From Parachaetomium inaequale (lineage: Eukaryota; Ascomycota; Sordariomycetes; Sordariales; Chaetomiaceae): a stretch of DNA of 64,000 bases. The notes beneath the pieces are model-generated. The model was not told the origin of the DNA, made no database searches, and saw only the letters and a program-made list of their open reading frames with translations. The position numbers and the translations under genes were made by a program. Positions 9,657-20,038 of this stretch are shown here, one piece after another. The DNA lies in contig MU854433.1 in NCBI GenBank assembly GCA_033296685.1, forward strand, positions 36,318-100,317. Direction: 5' to 3'. The first letter of the stretch is position 1. The number at the start of each line of letters is the position of its first letter.

Positions 9657-11130
9657 GGCGGGGTTGTTGGAGGATGTGAGAGGTTTGGGGCCTGGAAATG
9701 GATGGTGGGGTGGTGGACTTGGTGGGTTCGGTTGGCCAACCCAATCGTGTCGGAAGCCGGGCGTTGATCAGCCGCAGCGGGCAACCCTGCCTTGGATGCC
9801 CATCAACCAAACCACAACCCCACATGATCAAATCTTAACACATATAAAAAACATACAACACAGGCGATTCCTCAGTCCTGTCACCTACCCGAGTACTAAT
9901 CCTGCGCCCCGCACCGTCAAGGCACCCGAAAATGGCGGTACTGCCTAGCCAAATTCGGCGGCTCGAACAAGCAAGTCATACACTTAACCTGTAAATAGCA
10001 GTAGCAGGACCGGCACGCCTTACGGCATATCGGAGTGGGAATGTCTATCAAACAACATTCTGCCTTATCTATACCCGATAGGGATGTGATCCTAGCACTC
10101 TATCGCGAATGCGCGGGAGGCGGTCCGGAGGACTCGATGGATGTGGACGAAGTAGAATGGGCGACGCCTTCCGGCCCCCGTCGTCGGCGCCGTTTACCAG
10201 TCGTTACGGAGGCGGCGACGGTCCGGGAACGCGAACGGGATCGCGTCCAGCAAACCATCGAGCAAGCGGTGCGTCAGGGTGCTGAGTCGGCAACCGCACC
10301 GCAACATTTTGCAAGGCGCAGCGCGGCTGAGTTGCCACTGGGCAAGCGGGGTAAAGGACAACCCCACCTTTTCCAGGCGCCTCTGTTGGAAGACCAACAG
10401 ACACGATGCCACAGTTGCAGCTGTGTAAGGCGCTTGCTTACAGCGATGTATTCAGAAGGCTTCAAAGGAGCCGAATTAAGGGTGTTCAATTAAGGGCAAC
10501 AACGGTTGTAACTGATCTGTCTGTTGTTGTCTACGTGCCAAGATCTCCTTTTTTGCCCAGCCACAGTGGGGGCGACTGCGCTCCCTGAATTCAGGGGCTT
10601 CCGTGGCCCACAGATTCCAACAGCATCCAGCGGCATTAGCTCTGAGGCCGACAGCCGCTTTTGCGTCATCACCCCGTTTCCGGGCTTACACACTAGATCA
10701 CAGCGCAGCCCACTACGGCAACCAGGGTAGATCCAGGAAGCTGTCCCTATATCCCAGGTTTGCTGAGGTCTGTTTCTCGCTCCAGAAGTGGCTCCGTAGA
10801 ATCCAGAAATGACGGTTGGTTCGTGCTGGACTAGGGCCCCGCATGTCAACGGTTTTTCCCCCCATCTCTGCGAGGTGGAGAGGGCGAAGTCACAGTAACC
10901 AGTGTTGTGGCAGTTGCACCTTTAGCTACTGTTCTAACAGGTGAACACATATAGTAGACGATTTGCATCTGTGTATTTAGACCTTCCAATAGAGAGTCTT
11001 CCAATAGAGAGTAGCTCCTCTTTAGTTTATTCAAGTCTTCAACTAACCAAAGTTGTTCTGTTATTTGTTCAGCACCTAGGTGTATTAGCAACAAGCTGAG
11101 TACACCCCTCTTATAAATCGACCTTTTCTA
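9657..11130. other. Start of accessory island: APC8 upstream region and repeat relic
   Basis: The first few hundred bases are the APC8 promoter side. From about 9950 the sequence changes character. One open frame (10035-10493) covers a repeat relic described separately. The rest shows no recognisable gene, and composition becomes more AT-rich toward 10900-11130. Confidence 0.45.
10105..10300 (+). repeat. Dispersed repeat relic, copy A
   Basis: This stretch matches a second locus at 19235-19400. The best shared core is GTAGAATGGGCGACGCCTTC (starting about 10151 here), with further matches such as GGAACGCGAACGGGAT. It sits in an open frame rich in Arg/Glu (RERERDRVQQTIEQAVRQ). It is probably a remnant of a transposon or a multicopy gene; the family is not identified. 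Confidence 0.6.
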
Positions 11131-11131
11131 G

Positions 11132-11762
11132 CAGGATGCAAAAAACGGCTCCCTGGATCTTGGATGCAAAAACGGCTGCCCGGATCTTGGATGCAAAAAC
11201 GGCTGCCCGGATCTTGGATGTAAAAAACGGCTGCCCGGATCTTGGATGTAAAAAACGGCTGCCCGGATCTTGGATACAGAAAACAACTCCCTAGATCTTT
11301 GGATGCAGAAAACGGCTGCCCGGATCTTGGATGCAAAAACGGCTGCCCGGATCTTGGATGCAAAAAACGGCTCCCTGGATCTTGGATGCAGAAAACGGCT
11401 CCCTGGATCTTTGGATGCAGAAAACGGTTCCCTGGATCTTTGGATGCAGAAAACGGCTGCCCGGATCTTGGATGCAAAAACGGCTGCCTGGATCTTGGAA
11501 GCAAAAAAGGCTGCCCGGATCTTGGATGCAAAAACAGCTCCCCGGATCTTGGATACAGAAAACAGCTCCCTAGATCTTTGGATGCAGAAAACGGCTGCCC
11601 GGATCTTGGATGCAAAAACGNNNNNNNNNNNNNNNNNNNNNNNNNNNNNNNNNNNNNNNNNNNNNNNNNNNNNNNNNNNNNNNNNNNNNNNNNNNNNNNN
11701 NNNNNNNNNNNNNNNNNNNNGCTGCCGGATCTTGGATACAAAAACAGCTTCTCGGATCCCGG
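11132..11762. repeat. Minisatellite of ~27-bp units around an assembly gap
   Basis: About 22 visible tandem units, consensus CGGCTGCCCGGATCTTGGATGCAAAAA, with variants (CTCCCTGGATCTT, TACAGAAAACA) and unit lengths of about 27-30 bp. Many units are multiples of three or nearly so, so reading frames stay open on both strands; these frames are not evidence of a gene. The array is interrupted by 100 N, so its true length is unknown. It ends near 11762, just before AT-rich sequence leading to the SesB-like gene. Confidence 0.9.
11621..11720. other. Assembly gap (100 N)
   Basis: Exactly 100 N inside the minisatellite, a conventional placeholder for a gap of unknown size. Confidence 0.98.
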
Positions 11763-11989
11763 AACGCGGGATTTAAAAGCTAGATTTAAATCTGATCTAA
11801 ACAAAGATCCAATTCAAATAGAAATCTGATTCAAACCCTCTATCATTTACTTAGTATAAGAATCAGCAACTTTTCTCGAATTCTTTACTGAGCATATCTG
11901 TCCTCGTTAACAATATCTCAAAATCTTCCTTTGCTCGACGTACTTCAATCGCGAAGCAATACACTATTGACTGCTATTTTACTCTAATC

Positions 11990-13383
11990 ATGAGTTTCTC
12001 GAAGCTACGACTTGGGCAGAAGTCTAACGATTTCGAGCCTGCTCTAGGATCTTCAAGGATAGAGGTGCCCAAGAACGCCCTAGTATCATCTAGTTCTAAG
12101 GAACCAGAGCATGTCCAGAGGCAGCCCCAGAAGACTCACGAGGCTTCCAAGATGCCTCGAATCTTTGGGTTGAATCAAGTTTATCCGGACCATCGTGATA
12201 CTACCGAGACTACCGGAAAGAATGTAGAGTAAGTGAGCGATCTCTTTAACCTTTATCAGATGGCTGATAGGAACTAGCATCATCGTTTTGCATGGCTTAG
12301 CTGCTCGATCACCGGAGACGTTCATCGCGTATAAAGTAGACGGTGATAGCGATTCAGGACATGTAAATTGGCTGACCGACAGCGACATGCTACCTGCCGT
12401 TATGCCTGATGCACGCATCCTAACGTATGACTGGAATGCCAACTATGATAAGTCTGCTTCTAGCGATACATTTTCTGGCCATGCTCAGACTCTCCTTGAC
12501 CGAATCTATGTTAACCGAAAAAGAACGGTAAAGAATTACTTCTAAAGAACCCTATTATATGGCTAGAGAGTATCTTAAATGCTAATAGATAAATAGGGGA
12601 GGTTGCAACTTCCAATTATCTTCGTTGCTTCATGTTTTGGTGGTTTGCTAGTAGCTAAGGTCCAACTCTTTCTATCTTCGTCGAGTTGCCTCTCCTATAA
12701 CATGGCGCTCTCTGCCTGCTATAAGCTAACTTCAAAGCGTCTCAGGCGCTTCTACGAGCTACCGCCCGACATTCGCCCCGGGGAGCTGAATATCTCGAGA
12801 TTCTTCGTTACACCGTTGGTGCTGCGTTTCTTGGTACACCCTTTCGAGGCAGCTGGTCCACCGGATATACAGTCGCTCAACTACGGATTGCAGTCGCTAT
12901 GAGCGCAAGCGCCGAGGAAGGCGTTGAATGGTGTCAAGAACTCGTCCAATGCTTGCGTAGGGGAACTATTGACAACCCTAGCCCATTGGACGAGCTATTT
13001 GAGACATTCGTCGAACTGATCCAATCTAGCGCCTTTAAGTTTCCGGTTGTGTGTTTCTACGAGACTCGTCACACCAATTTCTCTGCTATTCTACGCACAC
13101 TTCCTAAAGACTTCGCCCAGACTGAAGTCGACAAAAATGGTCATGGAATTGTATGTTTAACTCACCTCAGTCTCTACAGGATTTCATCTGCTAATATATA
13201 AAGGCTGTTTCAAAATATTCTGCCTGCCTTCCAGGAGCAGACTTCGCTGCGATGGATTGTAGGCATAACATGCTTCAAAAGTTTAACTCCCCCGACAATG
13301 ATGGCTTTCAGCGATTGACGGACAGACTTTTGGAGTACGCAGAGAATGCTCAAGGGACTCTGATGAAGAAAGATAGGATCTAA
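11990..13383 (+). CDS. SesB-like alpha/beta hydrolase, as in the N-terminus of fungal NLR proteins, stand-alone
   Basis: Five exons: 11990-12228, 12278-12527, 12597-12659, 12746-13150 and 13204-13383; introns are 49, 69, 86 and 53 nt. The product is 378 residues. After a polar N-terminus comes IIVLHGLAARSPETF, then DARILTYDWNANYD and a nucleophile elbow at residues 174-179. There the usual GHSLGG-type motif reads ASCFGG, putting Cys where Ser is expected. AAFLGTPFRGSW follows. This is the serine-esterase-like fold fused to NACHT/NB-ARC modules in fungal NLR-type receptors. Here the frame stops without any nucleotide-binding domain or repeats. It is more AT-rich than its neighbours and sits between a minisatellite and gene-poor DNA. 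All splices restore frame, so it appears intact. Activity is unproven. Confidence 0.75.
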
Positions 13384-15482
13384 ATTTCTCTCGCGGCACT
13401 CGCATTTCTTTCTGACAATTGGAGCTACTACTTATGAGCATAGGTAGTGAGTTGGGGCGGATACCTCCTCCGTGTGCCCAGACTGCGGGCCATGTTCATT
13501 CGTTGATTTTCCTTTCATTTCGCGGCCCACATAGCCTTCTTGTATTTAGACTTCAGGGTCGCCCACCCATCAGAGTGGGGGGGGAGCATCAAGCAACGAG
13601 GACTGCAAGTTCATTCTTAAAAAAACCTTTCCACGCATTATGACCCGATGGGTGGGATCAGCGCCGTCTGACCAGACGGCGACTGAAGTCCTTTGCATGG
13701 TTGAGCTCTGTTGAGAGCCGTCACGCGCAAATCTTCACATTTGGCCTGTCGAGGCCCAACTCCTTCCTCCAACACGACGTATCACCACTCCTGCAGTAAG
13801 GGGGTTGGTTTTGGTGTGGTTGCACCACTTCAGTAGTACATAAGCGGCCATGTAACAACCTAAAGCGATTGCCACTTTTCTCCTAGCCTTTTCTTGAGCT
13901 CTCCACCTACGTCTTGCCTGGGACCAAACCGGTATTGAGGATAGGCCTTTATATTTGTGACGGCGGCGCCGTCAATGGTACAATACCCACATCTGGAATT
14001 CTAAGTGTCGACTTGGAATTCTAGCGTAGTTTGGGTGCGGGTCCATTTGCTCCTGTCATTACAATATTCTTGAATAAGGTCCTAGAGGACTATTACTTTA
14101 GATAGATTGTTAGACTCTCCATTTATCAATTCAACTGTAAGGTTTATATATACTGGGTACACTTGTGGCTCTAGCTACCTAAACGTCATGGGCAAAGCCG
14201 TGGTATGCTGTAGATAATATAGTGCTTAGAGGGTTAGGACTGTAGGGCTTGCGTATAGCCCATGCGCCGCATACAGGCTTGCTTTGTAGGGCGCATTCCC
14301 CACTTCCCTTCCTCGCGCAACTACATCAACACGAAGGCATACCCAACATCGTCGTCACGCACCGTGACACTAATACTCTCAATATATTAGAAGAGGGCGT
14401 CACGAGCTACCGTAGGAACCGTCACCACATTCGTATCCTTTACAATTCATGTATTTGTCAGAGGCTACTCTCAAAGGCAAAGTCGTCAAGAAAGATGGTC
14501 CAGCGCAACGATGATCTTCACTGGCTAAGACGTGTAGCTGCCACGAGGAATTAGCTTCGCTGAGAGTTCTCCATTCCCAATGGACTGGTTCTTAGGGAAC
14601 AAACTCCCCAAGATCAGAAGGAGTCCTGACCTTACATAATGTACAATGCTCCGCTGGCTCTTTGCCTCGTCAGGAAATCCTAGCCTTGCTTGCAGGGTGT
14701 GACAACGGAGTGTGACAGAGAGCTCCCATTGCTAGGGGTTGATCTTCAAGTGCCTGGAGAAGGACTCCTCATGCCGAAGCTTGTACTTCACACCAACTGA
14801 TGGTGGAGACGATGACGGGTTTGTTGAGGGGTGCCGAGGGATACCGGGCTCAGCCCGTCACAACAAGTTGAGAGAGAGTGATAACGTACCGGTACCGGAA
14901 TACTGTAGATTAGATAACGTGCGTTGTTAGATGCTAGGTTCGAGGATACCGCTTACGGATCGCGATCTTGTCTGCGCGAAGCACTACCAACCACCACCTT
15001 GTCAAGCGTAACCGTTCAAACCGTGTTGTCAACTCTTTCCTTGCCCTACAGAAATATCACAGAAGAATATACCTATATACTGAGCCCCGTGGTCGGTGGT
15101 TTTGTCCTTGTTGGTAGCTTGGGCCCGAATGGAAGTCCGTTGGCGACGCCTATGATCCTCAACTTGCGAATCTCCCAGTTTGTCCTGTTTTCCACCCAGA
15201 GCCCATATGTAGGTTTGCAAAACTGGGTCTATGCTGTCCTTCCCCCCATTCCGGGCTTGCAACAGAAGCCCATGCCAGTGTCATGGAGGGTCATGAAACC
15301 ACTGGCAAAGCGCCCAGCGAAGAGGCTACCGGCGAAAGACTCGGGTGTTGACCGATTTTCAACTGTCGGGGAGCAAAGAAATTAGCTGTATATCTTCAGC
15401 TGCAAGTTGCTAAGCATATATTGCCCCGCACCACCCCGAGTCATGCCCAGGTGGTTCAGTCCTGTATATTGAGGTAAGGCAT
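13384..15482. other. Gene-poor, AT-richer stretch between the SesB-like and HET genes
   Basis: About 2.1 kb. An 18-bp palindrome (GCCGTCTG-AC-CAGACGGC) sits at 13663-13680, and TGGAATTCTA occurs twice near 13992 and 14013. Open frames at 14249-14554 and 14924-15385 lack domains and good starts. The stretch may hold decayed mobile DNA; nothing was identified. Confidence 0.4.
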
Positions 15483-17399
15483 TCAATGAAAATCTAGCAC
15501 TTCCATCTGAATAGATCCTCGACCATGTTCCTCAATTGCCTCGCCATTCATGAGTCCGGAAATGTAGGACTCTCCAACAAAAGCCCAAGCACTACCACTC
15601 GGAATCGTGGCATCGTTTCTGATAACATACGGAACTGCTCCACCTGGTATCACGGCGATAGCATCGCCGTGCATAGAGTCCGCGGGTCCGATGCCCATCC
15701 GCCCTCCCGAGGTTATGAAAAAGGTTCGACTGTAGCAGAAATTCCGGACCATGGTTGTATAGACCTCAGGCTCTCCGTTTTCCGATGCATTCTTCAGCCA
15801 ATTCATTGCCGTTTGGCCCATTCCACTCCTCGAGACGAATACTGTTCTTTGGTCTTCGTTATCAAGGAAAAGCCGGTACAGGTATGCAAGGCCGTCCTTG
15901 AAGAACTGGTCCCATCCGCGACCAGTAAACTTTTCGTTTTGTTGACCCGCGCTCGTCACTCTAATAAGTTGGGCTGCCCAGGCGTCCGCATCATTTTTCT
16001 TCAGAAGCGGGAGAGCCGCGGCACACACTCGTGCCACTACCGACGCCACTGAGGTGTAGAAATCTGAGTACAACACGTCTTCCTCACTCATCTGAGTGGC
16101 TTGTTCAATTCTGTCGACTCTCAAACCGCTGAGTCGGAGAATCGAACTGTCCTCGGAATCGTGTAGCGTCAAGGGAATATCTCCAGCAGCAAAATAATTG
16201 TCTGGAAACCCCAGATGCACAGGCTTCAAGGCGTCGGAGGAGTGGATAAGACAGAGACTCTTTCGAATATCCATGTTGTCGACTGCCAGGTCGCTCCAGT
16301 TGATGACCCACGAAGGAAAATCTGGAAACTGATGCAGACGGCGCCGGCGAGTGAAACTCCCACTTGTGCCCTGAGCTCGAGTGAGAACGGCAAGCGAGCC
16401 GGTCTGTCGTAGAAAATACCTCGTAGCCTTTTGGTACACGTCTTGTACACTGAGGCTATAGTCAGGAACCAAAGCCTCCGGCAACCCTGCGGTGTTCCGA
16501 GTCTCCGCTGCTAGCTTCAGCACACCGTAGATCTTGTCCCTCTGATCGCTGGCCTGAAACTTCATTTGCGTGATTGACATCAAGACGTGGAGCGGCCATC
16601 TCGATGTTGCACGCCTCAAGTAGCCAATATTGTCGATGTGGAGAAGCGCCTGGGGGAGATGAGGTAAACGAAGGTAGCCGGACCGACGCATCCAGGTAGC
16701 AGCCCACTCGAGACGATGCCAAGGGTAGCGGTTGTTTCCATGTACGATCATAGGGTCTTCTGTCGAAAGGACCACTTCTTGTATGACCCAGGTCCTCGAG
16801 AACCATCGGAGATTGCAGAGTTGACCCAAGGACTGCCACCGTTCATCTGTCCATGCCGGTAGTCCGCTCCTGGAATGATGTGATTCCGAATACGTCCTGG
16901 CAGGAATCTCATTGGGCGAGGTCGCGGTGGGATGTCGGGCACGGAAGACTCCGTAGATGTTGTCAACCAGCTCCCATGCTGGTGAACAGGAGTCGTCGGA
17001 AGGCCCCAGCCAAATGATCGTTCTGATTGCACGGCTGTAAATATCATCCATCATCTGCACCTGTGATGAACGTTCGGCAGTATCTCCCTGGTTGATGCAG
17101 ATATTATCGATCCATATGTATTCCATAGCAGGATCCGGCGGCGACAACTCCGTTGCGAGTTTCTTGAGTCGCTCAATGCCTGCGGCAAGGTCGAGCCCGA
17201 CAAGAAAGACTTTGTTTCCGATGTAAACTGGCTTTTCTCGGTCCCCGGTGCCCCAGCAATGACTCAGAGCGTAGAATGGAGGTGCTGTGTCGAGATCAAA
17301 CTCTGCGAGAGTTCCACTGTTGGTACCCATGACATCGAAGTTCAGTCGTAAAAGACGGATGTGACGCCCTGACAATTGCCGATAGTTGTGCGACTCCAT
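15483..17399 (-). CDS. HET-domain (heterokaryon incompatibility) protein
   Basis: Single-exon gene of 638 residues with ATG at 17399. The HET domain occupies roughly residues 40-230: block 1 FYALSHCWGTG, block 2 YIWIDNICINQGDTAERSSQ with IYSRAIRTIIWLGPSDD, and block 3 WFSRTWVIQEVVLS. The C-terminal part ends with a conserved fungal tail, AIAVIPGGAVPYVIRND. HET domains are TIR-related, and many trigger a death reaction during non-self fusion. Most genomes carry dozens of paralogues, so a role in incompatibility is only a possibility for this one. Its neighbours are repeats and the SesB-like gene. No stop or frameshift is seen, so it is apparently functional. Confidence 0.92.
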   Translation of the reverse strand: MESHNYRQLSGRHIRLLRLNFDVMGTNSGTLAEFDLDTAPPFYALSHCWGTGDREKPVYIGNKVFLVGLDLAAGIERLKKLATELSPPDPAMEYIWIDNICINQGDTAERSSQVQMMDDIYSRAIRTIIWLGPSDDSCSPAWELVDNIYGVFRARHPTATSPNEIPARTYSESHHSRSGLPAWTDERWQSLGQLCNLRWFSRTWVIQEVVLSTEDPMIVHGNNRYPWHRLEWAATWMRRSGYLRLPHLPQALLHIDNIGYLRRATSRWPLHVLMSITQMKFQASDQRDKIYGVLKLAAETRNTAGLPEALVPDYSLSVQDVYQKATRYFLRQTGSLAVLTRAQGTSGSFTRRRRLHQFPDFPSWVINWSDLAVDNMDIRKSLCLIHSSDALKPVHLGFPDNYFAAGDIPLTLHDSEDSSILRLSGLRVDRIEQATQMSEEDVLYSDFYTSVASVVARVCAAALPLLKKNDADAWAAQLIRVTSAGQQNEKFTGRGWDQFFKDGLAYLYRLFLDNEDQRTVFVSRSGMGQTAMNWLKNASENGEPEVYTTMVRNFCYSRTFFITSGGRMGIGPADSMHGDAIAVIPGGAVPYVIRNDATIPSGSAWAFVGESYISGLMNGEAIEEHGRGSIQMEVLDFH

Positions 17400-18997
17400 G
17401 GCGTCAAAGGGACAGAAGTGGGCTAGGTGTTTGTAGCAAGGGTCTGTGAATGGGCTTAAAAGTCGTGGTTCAATTCAGCTAATAATTTCTGGCCTCGAAG
17501 TCCTTGATGGTTTAACAATCTGGTCCATCAACTTCGCGGCCTTATATGCTCTTGTCTTCGCGGCCTCAAGCACCACCCGTCACCCAGCCGCGACCGAGGA
17601 TCCTGATGCAACCCTCAGATACCCGGCAACCCACCAGCTGGCCCTTGTGTTGGCCGTTTCAGAGCCAGTCGTTGGCATGCGGCCAGCGTGTCTGTTTTTG
17701 TTTGGTCGTGTCAAGCCAGTCTTGGCGTGCAGGCCGTGTGGCAGTGTTGGAGGGGAGACTTTTGTCACTCCATAAGACAATAGACTTGCTTTAGGGTAAA
17801 ATACAAGTTGTGAATCATTAACATAGGGAATCATACGTAACATTGCAGGGCTGCATTGAGGCGAACATAAGTAGGGACCGAACTCATTCCGATGTACCTA
17901 CCCGTTGTAACATGTCTCTAGTATGTCTAGCCTGCGCAGGACACAATGAGAGGCGGCCTGCCTGCGTTTTGATCGTCAGATTCAACCGGTACGCCTGTTC
18001 TCGTGAGTCGTGCGGCAAGCGATTCCGCCCCTTCCAAGATACTTCGCCCCAATGCAAACGCCCAGTCCTTTCCCCATAACCAGTACTCCACGTTCTTGAA
18101 CGCAGAGACGGTGTTCAATGAATTAAGAAACGAAAATTGGAAAGGCGTGTTTCGCGGCCGCATGTGATAAAACAAGCACCTCGCCCCGTCCCAGGACGCC
18201 CCGGCCCAATGAAAGGGCTTCTTCGAACGACCCTCAAAGCGGCTCGAGACATTCTGCCCCTGTGTATCAATGCAAGCACTTCGCCCAGCTGGCCGTGGCC
18301 AATACAATGTCAACATTCCGATAGCAAAAAGTTCCTGACCTCCCCCATTTTCTAGCTAATCATCTCCCTCTCTAAAGCGCGCGTCTAGAGGGACAAATAG
18401 AATACTGATGTTAACGCGGGGCATAGACAAAACCGGAGCGTCTGATGTAGGGTTATGTAGATTCTGGTTGGCCATAGACAGGGTCGGAGGTTCTGCTTCT
18501 CGTTGGCCGGAAGCAGGTGTAATGGTCAGAGCGTGTGTATTGCAACAGACTATGGACGACTCTACGAGTATACTAAACTTTTGTTCGTCGAGTTTAACCA
18601 GCCTGGCGTCTAATTAGTTGGTCGGAAAGATCGTATATTTGGCTTGTCTGCTAGTGGAAATCAAGAAATGACTCACTGCCGCGTTGGCGAGCGCTGACGA
18701 TGTACTGGATGGTTTCTTCAATCGTCGAAACGTCGAGAGAAACCTGCGAGATGTCAGCATCTGCCATCTGCGCGGACGAGAAGGGCGCGAAGTACCAGCT
18801 CAGCGTGACGCTGACTACCAGAAGAAGTGGGCAGCGCTAGCACGGCCGGTAAAGCGGGGGGGGCCAGTCTTTCGAAGCCATCGCTGGCTAAGCCAAGGTC
18901 GGAATGGCTAAAGGGCATTCACATTGGGAGGGAGGAGAGGGAGGAAAAGCAGGACTCATCAACTTTTGAAAGCTTGGATCCAATAAGCGAGAGGTGT

Positions 18998-19151
18998 ACG
19001 AAGGCAGGGGCCAAAAGTGAGTACACTAGACCAATAGTGTTTAAGTTTTACTGTTAGCTTGTCCCGCTTTGTATATAGATTTTGTTAACAAAAGTACAGA
19101 TTACCCCAGCGCTAACTTAGCAGGGTGAACACTTTTGGCCCCAGCCTTCGT
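18998..19151. mobile_element. 154-bp inverted-repeat (MITE-like) element
   Basis: The arm at 18998-19019 is ACGAAGGCAGGGGCCAAAAG followed by TG. The arm at 19130-19151 is its reverse complement with a single central mismatch (21 of 22). Between them are 110 AT-rich bp with no coding potential. No convincing target-site duplication was seen. The structure fits a non-autonomous DNA transposon or foldback element. Confidence 0.6.
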
Positions 19152-19234
19152 CCGTGCCTCATTCGACCGGGCTCAAGGCGGAAATGTCTCGGCTTCAATG
19201 GGGGCCCGGGATCCTAGCGCCGAAAATGCATCTC

Positions 19235-19400
19235 CATCGCGAATACGCACGAGGCGTTCTAGAGGACTCGAAAGGTACGAACGAAGTAGAATGGGCGACG
19301 CCTTCCGGGCCCCGTCGTTGGCCGCCACGGTCCAGGAACGCGAACGGGATCTCGTCTGGTAAAAACATCGGGCGAGCGATGGTCGGGTCTACTAAGTCAG
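19235..19400 (+). repeat. Dispersed repeat relic, copy B
   Basis: Homologous to 10105-10300: both share GTAGAATGGGCGACGCCTTC and AACGCGAACGGGAT. Copy B has an internal deletion of about 20-25 bp and several G-to-A or C-to-T differences in TpG/CpA contexts, consistent with mild RIP. Its reading frame is broken relative to copy A. Confidence 0.6.
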
Positions 19401-19463
19401 CAATTGCAGTTGTACACCAGCAGGGTTTTTGCTTTCTACCCCTGCTCGGGCGGGATGTCGCGC

Positions 19464-19566
19464 GAGCTGGGTGAGCTCTGTGAGCCAAAAGCGGCGAGTG
19501 CTCACCCGGCTCACCCCTGGCTCACCCGGCTCAACCCAGCTCACCCCATTGGAGGGTGAGCCGGAG
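19464..19566. repeat. Cluster of GCTCACC / GGTGAGC motifs with hairpin potential
   Basis: At least five GGCTCACCC-like units occur in tandem, with reverse-complement units on both sides. GAGCTGGGT at 19464-19472 can pair with ACCCAGCTC at 19534-19542, and GGCTCACCC can pair with GGGTGAGCC. Function is unknown. Confidence 0.45.
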
Positions 19567-20038
19567 CCATACGCCCAAGAGTGCAATATTCCCAATATCT
19601 CCCCAACTTCCAACTCATCGAGCATTAACCGTTCGGATCTAATAAGCTACGGGATCTACTCAACTTCAGGTGTACAAGCCTGATTTGAAAGAAGGGAGCA
19701 CAGGAGAACCGCGGGTCGTTCTGTCTGAGCATCGAACTGGCAACATTATGATTTACCTCGACGTTCCCAAAGCGTTTTCAATCTCAGTGTCCTTCGTTTC
19801 ATTCTTATACAGATCTCTATAATTAACCATGAATACAACCAACGCTGTCCAAACAGCGTCACAACCAAACCCGACCTGAATCTACTAGTACCAAACTCCG
19901 GGGTCTTGCCTCAGATTGACCGTAATACATGTAACTCACATCCCAACCTCCAGCAGCCCAAACCGATCTATTCTACCTGTAGCCAACCGGCAAAAGAACA
20001 TCCCCCATCAAGCCCCTTCCCCCCGATGACACCAACCC

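Larger units (their letters stand above)
17400..20038. other. Gene-poor accessory stretch with repeat relics
   Basis: About 2.6 kb. It holds the 154-bp inverted-repeat element (18998-19151), dispersed repeat copy B (19235-19400) and a cluster of GCTCACC/GGTGAGC motifs (19464-19566). On the minus strand an ATG-started frame of 129 codons (17927-18316) and a short frame near 18669-18790 (MADADISQVSLDVSTIEETI) look partly protein-like, but no family or complete gene model could be supported. Confidence 0.4.

Noticed and set aside
11085..11829. Long open frames through the minisatellite on both strands
   Set aside because: They arise because the repeat unit is close to a multiple of three and lacks stops; no flanking gene context supports a protein, and the frames read through N.
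14924..15385. 153-codon plus-strand frame upstream of the HET gene 3' end
   Set aside because: No ATG at its start, no recognised domain, and AT-rich gene-poor surroundings; possibly a relic but unsupported.
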